DNA from: Caulochytrium protostelioides
Lineage: Eukaryota; Chytridiomycota; Caulochytriomycetes; Caulochytriales; Caulochytriaceae
Assembly: GCA_003615045.1 (NCBI GenBank)
Contig: ML014263.1
Span: 1 to 44,578 of the forward strand
DNA length: 44,578 nucleotides
Direction of reading: 5' to 3'
Shown here piece by piece: positions 28,570 through 39,400 of this stretch. A model generated the notes under the pieces. The model was not told the DNA's origin, ran no database searches, and saw only the letters and a list, made by a program, of their open reading frames with translations. Each line of letters starts with the position of its first letter. Position 1 is the stretch's first letter. Position numbers and translations under genes: made by a program.

Positions 28570-28570
28570 G
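28536..28570. repeat. GCTCGT hexamer tandem repeat
   Basis: Nearly six perfect copies of the hexamer GCTCGT lie about 260 bp upstream of the mS35 start, in the divergent promoter region. Confidence 0.88.
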
Positions 28571-28918
28571 GGCGGCAACGTCACGGCGAGCGCCGAGCGG
28601 CCGCGCCGCTTGAAACGAGGCGGTACACCGGCCAGTCGGGCCGCGATGCCGAGGCGGCGGCGGCGGTGGCCACCCCGAGCGGGGTCACGGCGGCGCGTGG
28701 CTTATCGACGGCCGGACGCCGGACCCCCGACCCGTCGCGGCGCGCCCCGACGTCCTGCCCAACCGGCGGGCGGCGCGGCGCGCGCCAGCGCCGTCGGCCG
28801 CGTCGGCGCTCACGGCGTCCACGATGTCTCGCTGCGGTGGACGGCGATGGCGGCCGCCACGGCGTGCTGGGGCGTCCGCCGTCGGCCAAGCGCGACCAGC
28901 GCGGGGGTGCAGCGACCC

Positions 28919-28919
28919 T

Positions 28920-28954
<35 letters not shown>
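28919..28954. repeat. CGG trinucleotide repeat
   Basis: About 11-12 uninterrupted CGG copies lie 330 bp upstream of the acidic gene start. This resembles the GGC run in the AlaRS/eIF2B alpha spacer: both GGC-type arrays lie in head-to-head promoter regions. Confidence 0.88.
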
Positions 28955-29282
28955 CATGACGACTCGCCAGGCCCGGACCAGGCGCCCCGAAACGCTGGGC
29001 CCCAGCACCGGTCATAAGCGCGCCGCCGGTCGTCGGCGTTCGAAACGGCGGACGGCCGCCCAGGCGACGTGCATCCCCGCGTGGCGACGCGTCGATGCCG
29101 AGCGCATGCGAGTGGGCGCCTCGTGCCGGTGAGGAGAGACGACGGCGATCGTGTCGACGGACGATCTTGGTATTCGCTTTCCTGGCTGCTGCCGCTCCGC
29201 TCCGCCCCCTGCTCTCTGCTTCCGACAGCACCCCTGGCCCCGCCCGCCCGGATCCCCGAGCTAATTCCACACGCCGCCCGCC

Positions 29283-29664
29283 ATGACCACCGAGAAGCGG
29301 CCGCGTGAGGCCGACGGCGCCGAGGCCCAGGCCGACGGGTACGCGGCCGCCGCGACGCCCGCCAAGAAGGCCCGTCCGATGTCCGACCACGACGCGCACG
29401 ATCCGCTGATCCTGAGCCCGACCAAGGACGACGACGCGTTCGCAAGCCCGAGCAAGAGCGGCTCCAAGTCCTCGGATCCATCGGATGCCGCCGGCGGCAC
29501 GGGCGGCGATCCGTCGTCGGCCGCGGCGTCCGGCGCGAGCGCGACCCCGGCGACGGACGATGCCAATGCTGACGCCGATGTCGATGCCAGCGCGGACGCT
29601 GACGCCGATGCTGGCGCTGACGTGGACGTGGACGACGAGAACGACGACGAGAACGACGACGAGA

Positions 29665-29704
<40 letters not shown>

Positions 29705-30404
29705 CACGACGGGCGAGCGCGAGTATGTCGCCTTCCGCGCGACGGATACGCTGCTGTACCTGTTCCCGAGCCCCGAGATCGACGAGGCGCTCGAGGCGTT
29801 CGAGATCCTGAAGCGCCACGGGCAGATCGCCACCGGCGGCCACGAGGCCGCGCAGGATCCGGCCGCGCTGCCCGCCGGCGAAGCGCCGCTCACGGACACC
29901 GAAATCGCGCAGTACCGCGACACCATCAGCGAAGCCGCCGACCCGCTGTTCCACCTTAAACTTAACACGCTGCTTGAGGGCGCCGCGGACGCCGACGAGG
30001 ACCTTGGCGACGCCGACACCGACGACGAGGACGCTGCGGGCGCCGACGGCGCCGACGCCAACGATGACGACGTCGGGTTCGATCCCGCGGTCCGCATGAC
30101 CGCCGCCGAAATCAAGGCCCTGCTGCTCAACGACCAGTACACGTGCGTGCGGCTGCAGGCCGCCGAGCAGGCCCCGGCCGCGGCGGCGGCCGTGGACGAC
30201 GCAACGGACGCCCCGGCATCGATAGCGGCCGCGGCGGCGACGGTCGCCGCTGCGAACGCGGCATCGGTGCCGGTGGTGGCGGAGATCCTGGACGAGCAGC
30301 TCTCGCCGGAAGACCGCAGCACCACGCTCTATGTGACCCGCATCAAGAAGCTCAGCGCGGCGTTTGCCGACGATCTCGAGTACTTGCTCGACTATGCCGG
30401 CTAA
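29283..30404 (+). CDS. Acidic low-complexity protein with Asp run, unknown
   Basis: I do not recognise this 373-residue protein. The start MTTEKRPREADGAE follows a good context (GCC-ATG-A). Residues 1-45 contain two basic patches (KRPRE, AKKARP) resembling nuclear localisation signals. Residues about 90-141 form an Ala/Asp/Glu block ending in an unbroken run of about 15 aspartates. A more ordered segment follows (EYVAFRATDTLLYLFPSP, then EIDEALEAFEILKRHG), then another Asp/Ala-rich linker, an Ala-rich stretch and a final conserved-looking segment (TTLYVTRIKKLSAAFADDL) at the C-terminus. The mix of basic N-terminal patches and acidic blocks resembles nuclear histone- or RNA-associated factors, but that is only composition. 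It is divergent from mS35 and convergent with the thioredoxin gene. Confidence 0.7.
29631..29706. repeat. GAC/GAG triplet array encoding the Asp run
   Basis: An in-frame GAC-rich triplet array first codes three Asp-Glu-Asn-Asp-type units (GACGAGAAC periodicity of 12 bases) and then about 15 consecutive Asp codons. It lies within the acidic protein gene and is likely to vary in length between strains. Confidence 0.85.
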
Positions 30405-30716
30405 ACGGCCTGACGCCCTCCCCCATCCTGCATGAGGATCTCCCCGGCACACCCACGCCCACGGTACGGATCGGCACGCAGCGCAGTGCCGCATCCTGCT
30501 CCGTCGTATCGCTGGCGTGATCGCCCAGTCCGGTGGTCCTTCCCTCGTTCATTTCATTCCACCCGCTGCGACATTTTCGATCTCTCTACCTCTCTCTCTA
30601 CCTCTCTACCTCTCTCTCTTTCCTGTTCTTTTTTTTTTCTTTTGTACATACCACCAGAAGCGCGATCCGACGACGTCGGCCAGGAAGCGAACGACGCTCA
30701 CCATCACGGTGGGCGC
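30405..30716. other. Convergent spacer with pyrimidine tract
   Basis: This 312-base tail-to-tail spacer lies between the acidic gene and the thioredoxin gene. It contains a strong plus-strand pyrimidine tract at 30577-30645 with near-tandem TCTCTCTACC units (30581-30620) and a run of nine or more T near 30630. No gene is present. The tract could influence 3' end formation of the acidic gene. Confidence 0.55.
30581..30645. repeat. CT-rich tandem tract
   Basis: Imperfect tandem copies of CTCTCTACC-type units are followed by CTTTCC and a T-run. It lies between the stop codons of two convergent genes. Confidence 0.75.
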
Positions 30717-31205
30717 CTACTTGCCGTAGAGATAGAGCACGCCCATTAGCGCGCCGAGGCCGAGCAGCGTGACGAAACTCGGGTCCATGGAGAAACTCGG
30801 GACGGCCGGGACGCCCGGGCCGCGGGCCGGGGCGCCGGAGCCGAGCACACGGCCGCCGGACTTGGGGAAGGAGGAGGGGGCGCCGGACTCGGCGGCGAGC
30901 GAGGCGGCGAGGCGCTCGACGCGGCCGATATCGGCGCCGACGACGCGGTCGATCTCGGCCCCGTGGCGGAAAAAGACAAACGTCGGCATCGCCGTGACGC
31001 TGTGGGCTTGCGCGATGTCGGCGCACGCATCGACGTCGACCTTGGCGAACTGCGCGTGGGCGAGGCCCTTCGCGGCGAGCGCCTGGAAGCGCGGCGCAAT
31101 CACTTTGCACGGTCCGCACCACTGCGCGTGGAAGTCCACGACCGTCAGCGACGGCGACGCGACGAGCGCGTTGAACTCGGCCGACGAGCCGATCGCGCGG
31201 ACCAT
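30717..31205 (-). CDS. Tail-anchored thioredoxin
   Basis: This is a 162-residue protein with a thioredoxin fold at residues 1-105: the catalytic WCGPC at 29-33, preceded by VVDFHAQ, and the cis-proline TAMPTF at about 71-76. A Gly/Pro/Ser-rich flexible linker (106-140) leads to a hydrophobic C-terminal segment FVTLLGLGALMGVLYLY (144-160) followed only by Gly-Lys. There is no N-terminal signal, so the arrangement is that of a tail-anchored protein with the redox domain facing the cytosol on the ER, peroxisome or mitochondrial outer membrane. Ordinary cytosolic thioredoxins are about 105 residues and lack this tail. I chose ATG 31205 (MVRAIGSSAEFN), the first ATG of the frame and a normal thioredoxin start. 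It likely acts as a dithiol reductase; its partners are unknown. Confidence 0.9.
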   Translation of the reverse strand: MVRAIGSSAEFNALVASPSLTVVDFHAQWCGPCKVIAPRFQALAAKGLAHAQFAKVDVDACADIAQAHSVTAMPTFVFFRHGAEIDRVVGADIGRVERLAASLAAESGAPSSFPKSGGRVLGSGAPARGPGVPAVPSFSMDPSFVTLLGLGALMGVLYLYGK

Positions 31206-32010
31206 GGCGGCGGCGTTGGCGAGGACACACAGAAGAGGATTCTCAAACACCGGGGAGCCGAAACCGGGGGGGTGGGCGGGATGGACGCCAGCACGGGGGA
31301 GATCGGCGTCGTACGCGAGACCCGTCAGCAGGACCCGTCATGGGCGGCCGTCAGCATTCCGACAATCGAGGCTCACGGTATGCCACGTGCACGCAGGTGT
31401 CGATGCGCAGGGCCTCGTGCCATGTCGCCACAGCCGGATAAACGCCGCCGACCACGTGGAAGACGGGTCGCTCCCTGCCGCCGCGGGCCACCGGTGGCGG
31501 CGTTCAGCGCTCGTGCAGCGGGCCGTCGCCCCGCCCCGTCCGCCGTCCGTTGCGCCACACAACCGCCACCACATCGGCTCTGCCCAAGCGGCGCTCAAGC
31601 ATCGGCCGTCGGGCGGCGGCGGTTCCCCGGCGGGCGGAAGCTGAGGGCGGACAGACCGACACGATGAGGCGCAGCAGGGGTATAACGCGCCGATGCTCAC
31701 GAATGTGCGACTCCATCATGTGAGGGTGAGGCCGTCGCGTCCCCAAAAAGGGGTCTTGTCGCACACTCGGGACGCACGTCCAGCTGCCATGGATGGTCGG
31801 ACCAGCCGTCACCATCGGAGTTTCGATGGCGTCGATCTCGGCCGGTCATCGGTCCTCATTTAGCGATGATGGAAACCTCGGGAAAAGACCCGGCCACGCT
31901 CACCCAAACGCTCGCGTCAGAGAGCGGACACTGCTCGTACAATGACCGGTGCTGATCGGTTTAGCATGCAGGGCTTCTCTTAGATACTCAGTTCTTTTCG
32001 CGCGGAACTG

Positions 32011-32041
32011 GGCCACTCATAGGCCACTCATGTGGCCTATG
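32011..32041. repeat. Palindrome with nested direct repeat
   Basis: CATAGGCCAC (32018-32027) and GTGGCCTATG (32032-32041) are perfect 10-bp inverted arms around a 4-base loop, and GGCCACTCAT occurs twice in direct orientation at 32011-32020 and 32022-32031. The layout suits a dimeric DNA-binding protein site, or a small cruciform, in the shared promoter region. Confidence 0.65.
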
Positions 32042-32927
32042 TCGCTCACCGGATGATAGCTTCAAAGATCACGGGGGGCGGGGGCAGGTTTTCAATGATC
32101 GTAATGAACTTAATCATGATAACCATCGATCATTCATCCGCCTGTCGGAAAGAATCGCCGCCTTCGCTAAACCGTATCACCACGCGCCATCGTCCGTGAT
32201 GTCGTTCAACGATAAAAGGGCCTAAATCCCTCGAAAAGCCCTCATTTGTATGACAGGTGTCGAGCCGGTCGCGGCGCGATGTGGATCGAGCAGGTCGCTC
32301 TCCATGTTCACCGCATCGTCGTTATCGCCTGATCGGTGCCGTCATCTAAACACCGTATTCAAGCATACCCGGTGTTCTCCTCACATACGTCGTCTTTCTG
32401 GCCGGCCATCGCCTTCCCGGGGTTCTGGCAAGGCCGCTCTGTTCGATCTCGCTCGGTGATCCGACGGATGCCCCCTTGGAGAGTGGGCCCCGGCATGGAG
32501 CGCCAACAAACAATCTCGGAGTCTCTCACCCCCTTCCCATCTTTCCCTTCCCCTGCACCTAACGGCATGTCATAACAAGCGCGTGCCGCATCATGCGTCG
32601 GAGATTGCTCATCTGACGGAAACGGAGACGGCAGCAGGGGTGAGGAATGGTTGAACGCCGGGCTTGAGGAGATCGGCAAGCCGACCGACAGCGACATACG
32701 ACGAAGCGAGCCAGTGCGAAACCATCGATGACAAACAACCACGCACCATCGATGGCGAGCAACAGACGACATACGATCGACGACGATTTTCCGGCTAGCT
32801 AGCGCTCCTGGCGGATCCTGGCCGACACCCCCACCCCAATGAACAACATGTGGGATGCATGCATCGACCGCTTTGGCGTTTCACTGGAGAACAGGATGTG
32901 TGGAGGCACGTGACGACATCATTTGCG

Positions 32928-32963
32928 GAGATGCCCCTATGACCCTGAGATGCCGCTATGACC
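32928..32963. repeat. 17-bp direct repeat
   Basis: GAGATGCCcCTATGACC occurs at 32928-32944 and again at 32947-32963 with one mismatch, with start points 19 bases apart. It lies about 520 bp upstream of the gelsolin-like gene. Confidence 0.6.
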
Positions 32964-33484
32964 AGCTCATACTCGCATGGCCCATGCTGCTCGATTCCTG
33001 CCTGACCTGACGCATATACGCCTCGGGGACTGCCTATTGGTTATTTTCCCTCCCTGCGCCCGCTCTCCCCGCCGTCACACAGGGCGCCGATCCTTTCGTC
33101 GCAGGCCACGTTTCTTCCGGCGTGGATCGAGGGAAAGCGCAACAACGCCGCCCCCTCCGAGCCTCTTATTGTTCTTTTTTTCGTATAGACGCTTTCCGTG
33201 TCGGAAGCCACGAGGCACTGGCCACGAGCTCACTCAATCAAACAGGAGTTGACTGAGGAGCGGGCACCGTATATACCATCACGCTCGTCAAGCCGCCTGA
33301 CGTCAGCCTCAGATAGCCACCGTGTGGGCTCGCCGTCCATCTGCGCCGCCGTCTCCGATCTCGAAGGACCTCATAAAACCACGCCGTCGGTGTGCGTAGT
33401 TTTCCCGACACGCTTTGACTGATACCGTGTGTATCGAGACGCGGCTTCGCCACGCTGTCCTTGTCCTCCCTGATTGCAACACCC

Positions 33485-36400
33485 ATGGCCGGCCTCCCGC
33501 CGGAGCCCGCCATCATGGCCGAGCAAGCCATGTGTCCCGCGGCGCCCATGCCCGTGTCCATGCCGCCGCCGCCCCCCGCTGCCGACGCGCTCTCCGCGGC
33601 TACCGAGCCGGACGAGCTCAGTCTCGAGACCGACGACGCCGGCGCTGACCCGGTCGAGATGATCAAGCGTCTCCGCACGCGGCTCGCCAGCAAGGCGCAC
33701 GACCTCCACCAGATCCAGCACCAGCTGGAGGAGCACCGCGAGCGCTCGCAGCGCGACCGCCAGACCCGCGTCCGGCGCTACCAGGCGCTCATGGCCGACG
33801 TCCGCGGCGGCGGCGCCGGGGGCAGCGACGCGCTCCCGGGCAGCGGCGCGCGCTCCCGCCAGACGACGATTGAGGCGCTCCTGTTCCCGGACGCCGTGGC
33901 CGCGCCCGCGTCCAACACCCCCGGCGACGGCCTCCATGGCGCCGTGGAGGCCGCCACGGCCGCCATGGCGGCCGGAACAGCAGCGGCTGCGCCGCCGTCG
34001 CCGGCCCCTCCAGTCCCGCTGCGCGTCATGATTGCGCCGTACCCCGCGCAGGACGCGCTCCGCGCGCTCATGGGACCCGACGCCGACCCCACGCCCGCCG
34101 AGCTCAGCGCGCGGCTGACGGGCCAGCCGGTCGCCCTGGCGCCAACAGCGACGCCGCGCAGCCCCGCGCGCAGTCCGGCGGGCGCCGACGGCCAGGTCCG
34201 GCGGTATGCCAGCATCGTCCGGTACGGCGCAACCGCGCGGCCCATCGAGGCGGACAAGGCGGCCGCGGCGTGCCCCGGCGTCGGCACTGCGTCGGCGGCC
34301 GCGTCGTTGTCCATGCCCCCCGCCGGCGACGTGTGGATCCCCCCGCCGCCGGGCCTGCAGGCCAACGCGCCGCCTCAGGGGACGGTCGGCCCGCTGACCG
34401 GCTCCTCCTCGGGCCCGGCCTCGGCGCTCGATTCGAACGCGGGTACGCACGGTCCCAGCGCCAGTATGACGGCCAGTCTCAGCTCGAGCCCGCTCGTGTT
34501 CGACGACCCGCATGGGCTGCCGCCGCTCGTGCCCGCCTTACCGCTGGCACCACCCGAGCCTGCTGATCGGGATGGCATGCGGACGACCGACGCGTTGATG
34601 CGCTCCATCCCGTCTGAGGGCGCGCCGGCCCCGGCGCCCCTCGAGGCGCTGCGGCCGCGACTCGCGATTGACACGGCGGCCACGCGGATGCTGAGTCCGC
34701 ATGCCTTCTCGCCGCGCCGCGCCCGCACGATGCAGCTCCCGTCGCGGACCCGCCCCAGCCTGGGCGGCGTGTTTGCCTCGCCGACCCCCGAGGCCGAGAG
34801 CGACTCGCCCTATGCTGTGATCGAGCTCACGCCGAGCCCGGACGGCAGCGCCGCCGTGGCGTCGGCCTTGTCCTCGTCCTCGGCCTCCGCCGCCGCCGCC
34901 GCGGCGTGTCGCCCGCCGGCGTTCCGACCCGCCAAGGTAAGTCTCGTCGTGTTTGTTTGTGATGGGAGGGGCTCTCGAAGGCCGCCGCATGGCTCCAATG
35001 GCCGCGCGTCGTTCGTCGTTGCGGCCACGTGGCGCCGAAACGCGTGGCGCAGCGTCGCGGCGCGTCGCGGGGACGACGGCGATCCTGGGCTTAGCGGGCC
35101 GTGTGGCGGAGCACGCCGCGTGGCGCAGCTCCCGCTGGACGGACCGCTGCGCCGCAGGCATCCACGCGGTGGCCGCCTCCGCCGCGGAAGGCGGCCGGAC
35201 CCACGGCCGTGGGTCGGCTCGACCGGCGCGCGGCCGTCGCGGCCATCGGCCCGCGGATACCGCGGGGACAGGGGTCTTCCGCAGCTGACACGTGCCGTGT
35301 CGCTGACGGGATCGATCGATCGTTCTGCTGTGCGCTGTCGCCCCTTGAAAGAGGATGGCGAAGGGACGCGGGAACGCGTCGATCACGCCAGCGATCCGCC
35401 GCCGCTGATCCCGCGGCGAGCGTGCTTGGTGGGCCTGCTTCGTGGTGGTGCTGCGCCATGCCGCGTGGGCTACTGCCGTCGCTGCCGTCGCTGCCGCCAT
35501 CACTCTTCTCGTTGCCGTCGCTCCGATCGATCACGTCCGTCACTGCGTTGGCGGCGCGACGAGCGCCTCGGGACGGCACGTGAGTATGGCGCGCCGCAGC
35601 GTCGTCGCCGCGCCCACGGCGCCCCCGGCGACGGCGGGACTGTCGCCGTTCGCACAGCACCGTCGCCAACGCACCGGCGGATCCGTGTTTCGCATCGGTC
35701 TGCACACGACCGACGCGCCGCTGCCCGAGCCGCCATCGCTCTTTGTCCGCATCTGGCGCCGACTCACGCTTGCGCCTTCTTCGCCCTCTGTCCTGTCCGC
35801 CTCCGCCTGGCATGCCGCTCTCCATCGTGCTGCCGCCACCACCGCCACCGCCCCCATTGCCGGCGACCCTCACGTGTCACGCGGCCACGATCAACCCGAT
35901 CCGTGTGATCGATCGTCCTGCCCCGCCGTCGATCTGGCCACAACCTCCTCGACCTCGACCGACCGCACGTCCCGCGCCGACGACCGCGCCCTGCCCGAAC
36001 TCCCATCCCATGCCCGCTGGCCCCCGTCGCCGGCCCGCCACCACCTTGTCGCGCCGTCCGTCCCTCGTGCCGCGCGCCCCGCCGCGGCCGACCCGGATCT
36101 CGCTCGCGACCTTGACTCGGACGCCACGACCGCCGATGCCACGGCCACGGACGCCGCCACCGACGCCACGACCACCGCCACCTCGGCACCGCCGTCGCGG
36201 TCCGTCTCCTCGTCGTTTCTGTTCCACGCCACGCCGCACCTACCATCGCCGCCGCCGCCGCTGCAGCCGCGCCACGATCCCGCCGTTCGGCGCTATGTGC
36301 TGGCGCCCGCCGAGTACTACGGCGCCGACTTCTCGCCGCCACCCGACCTGAGTCCCGTCGACGTGGGCGGCGACCCCGTCAGTCCGCCGCCCCTGCCGTA

Positions 36401-39400
36401 CCTTGCGGCCGACGGCGGCAGCAATGTCGCCTCGCTCTGGCCGGTCGATGGCGCCGTCGCCGCCGGCGCTGCCGCGGTGCACGCCACGGGCGCCACGACG
36501 GGCGCCGGCGGCATGATGGGCCATGTGGACGCGCTGGCGCCGACCAACAGCGTCGGCAAAGCGCCGCAGCACGGCTCATCCATGTTCCTCTCGACCCTCA
36601 GCTACCTTGTCAACCGCCGCGGCACCGTCGCGCGGCCCCGCAGGACCCTCAACAGCGCGTCCTCCAGCTCCGATCTGCTCTCCTCGACGGGTCTGCCTCG
36701 GCTGGACCACCATATGGGGCCTCCACCCCGTCTGTCGGAGTTGGAAGCGCCCGCGTCGTCCAGCAATCTCTGCTCCACGTCGACGACGACGGGGTCGCCC
36801 GCGCAACTCGCGCCTGGAGGCCCCAAGATCGGCCACTGGACCCAAAACCTGACCAGCCAGTCCAGTAGCCTCGACTATTCGGACTACTTCCATGACGCCT
36901 TGCGGGACCGCTGTGGCGTGTGGCTGTTCCGCATCGACGCCCTCAAGCCGATGGCCGTCAGCGCGCGCGACGCCGTGCATTACGGCAAGTTCTGCGTCGG
37001 CGACTGCTACATCGTGCTCCATACCTACCGCAAGGGTCAGCGCCAGACCCTGGCGGCGCCGCGGCCCCGCCCGCGGCCCCGCCGGCCCGTGCGCGCCAGC
37101 CGCTCCGAGACGACGTCGGCCGCGCTGGCGACGGCAAGCAGCCGTCGCGCGAGCCGTGCCGCCAGCACCACCGACATGCTCGCGGGGCTGCCGCGGTCCA
37201 CGACGCTGCGGTCTCACCGCAGTCTGCAGTCACAGGAGAGCTTGGACCGGCCGCTCTCGCGCGTGTCCTCTGGTCACCCGAGTCTGCAATCTCTGACGGC
37301 GCTGCCGACCGTCACGTCGCCGACCGCCCTCGCGCCGGCGGGCGGCGCGCTGCTCGCTGCCGGCTTGACCCGTAGCACCTCCGCCTCATCCGCGGCGCTG
37401 GCCCACCCCCAGCAGGCCGCCACGTCGCCGCTGGCAGGCAGCGTGTCCACCAGCGCGCTGAACGACGACGCGAGCGGCCGAACGAGCGCCGCGGCGTCCG
37501 CGACGCCGCTCGGCTCGGTCGACTCGCTCGCCGGCGAGAGCACAGCCGACACGGCCGATTCCGACGACGGCGACGCGGCCCGTCAGCACGAGCTCTACAT
37601 CTGGATCGGCAGCGAGTCGGAGCTCGACAAGCGCTTCTGCTGCGCCATGTATGCGGTGGGCCTGCGCAATTGGCTCCGTCTGGACTGCCGCGTGGAGCGC
37701 GAGACCGAAGGCGACGAGAGCGACGAGTTCCTCGCGCTGTTTCCGGACTTTGCGTACCTGGACGCGAGCCAGGCCGCCGAGTCAGGGCTGTTCATCACCG
37801 CGGCGAAGCGCTACCCGCGGCGCTTGTACCAGCTCGACGGCAAGCGACAGATCTTCTTCCGGCTGGTCGAGCCCGACGCACGGTCCCTGGCGTCGTCCCA
37901 CGTCTATCTGTACGACGTGGGCATGGCCATCTTTATCTGGCAGGGCCGCGACGCCTCGCTGTCGCACCGCCGTCAGGCGCGGATGCTTGGCGAGCGCTTG
38001 AACAAGCTCGAGCGGGTCGGCCGCGCCTCGCTCGAGGTCCTGGACGAGGGCCACGAATCCGCGTCCCTGATGGAGCGTCTGCCCAACTGGTCGCTGCGGC
38101 CGGCAGTGGCGCCGGTGGCTGAGCAGGTCGAGGACGAGGCCGAACCGACCGAGACCGAGACCATCCCAGCCGAGCAGGCCGAAACGACCGATCCCACGGC
38201 GCGGCTACTCGCTGATCTGGCCGCCCAGCCCGTGCTGTACCGCGCATCGCTCAGCTTGGCCGATGACCTCGAGACGCACCTCGTCGGCCGCGGGACGCTG
38301 CTGCGCGCGCAGTTGCAGTCGGACCAGACGTACGTGCTCGATGGCGGCACCGAGCTGTTCATCTGGCTCGGCAAGCGTGCAGAGCCCGAGCGCCGCCTCG
38401 CCGCGCAGGAGCTGCTCGCCCGCCTCGTCGAGCGCACGCCGCGGCCGCCGTGGGTCGGGCTTCACAAACTCGTTGAGCACTGCGAGTCTGAGTTCTTCAA
38501 GTGGAAGTTCAAGGACTGGGACAACGCGACCGCCGGCGGCGGCGCCCGCGCCCCGGCCGCCATCGCCGACGCCGCCGCCACCGCTGCCCGCGACGCGCCC
38601 ATCCGCGTCGATGTCCGCGCCCTCTTCCGGCCGAGCCCGTCGCTGTCGTACGCGCCGGTGTCCCGCGAGATCATTGCGACCGCCGCGGCCCACGCCTCCG
38701 CCTTGCTGACATCGATGGCCGCCTTCGTCTACGCGCGCGGCCGCTTTGTGCCGCTGCCGGATGCCGAGCGCGGCCACTTCTTTACCGACGACGCGTACCT
38801 CTTCCTCTGCGTCTACCAGCGCGACGGCGCCACGGTGGGGGGCAGCGCCTTCGGCGGGACGAGCGCGTCGACGGCGAGCGCTCCGCGCAGTTTCCCGCTG
38901 CGCCGGTGCCGCACCGACCGTCGGCCCTCGACGGGCCTCACCCCGCTCGAGTCCACGTCGAGCACGACCCTCGAGTCGGCCCCCTCCTCGGCCTCGGCCT
39001 CGGCGTCGTCCGTGGCGCCGACCACGCCTAGCCGCGCCGCGTCGACAACACCAACAACCACAGCGACGACGAGTGCGACGAGTCCCAGCGCCCATCCGTC
39101 GGCGCGGCGCAAGCGCCGTTCGGGCACCAAGACGATGGACGCCGCGCGGCTCGGCTGCGCCACCGTGCCCGAGAATAGCGATCTGCTGCGCCTCGCGGAC
39201 GACAGCTTGTTCAGCGACAGCGCGCGGTCCTCGCCGCGGCACTCGCGGGCGCGCCGGCTCTCGGAGGACGCCGACGAGGTGGACGTGGCCGAGGATGCCG
39301 CTTCGGTGGCGGCGGCCTCGGCGTCCGTCGGCGCCGCCGCCCCTGCTGCGGAGGCCAAGCCAGCCGTCGAATGTGTCGTCTACTTCTGGCAAGGCCCGTA

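Larger units (their letters stand above)
28275..29282. other. Divergent spacer between mS35 and the acidic gene
   Basis: This is a 1.0 kb head-to-head interval that should contain both promoters. It holds a GCTCGT hexamer run (28536-28570) and a CGG triplet run (28919-28954). Apart from these I recognise no coding sequence; the long minus-strand frame crossing this interval and the next gene is compositional. Confidence 0.45.
31206..33484. other. Large divergent spacer, thioredoxin / gelsolin-like gene
   Basis: This 2.28 kb head-to-head interval contains no recognisable gene. From about 31840 to 32350 and 32780 to 33000 it is clearly less GC-rich than the rest of the window. It carries a perfect 24-nt palindrome with loop at 32018-32041 and a 17-bp direct repeat at 32928-32963. 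The stretch from 33040 to 33190 is pyrimidine-rich and may be the leader of the gelsolin-like gene. Short open frames here have no motif. Confidence 0.5.

Noticed and set aside
31206-31250. 15-residue upstream extension of the thioredoxin frame
   Set aside because: It would start at GTG; ATG 31205 gives a normal thioredoxin N-terminus.
34937-35908. Continuation of the gelsolin exon 1 frame to a stop at 35908
   Set aside because: Coding character falls away directly after the perfect AAG|GTAAGT donor; the continuation is Arg-rich without motifs, and the gelsolin repeats need the other frame.
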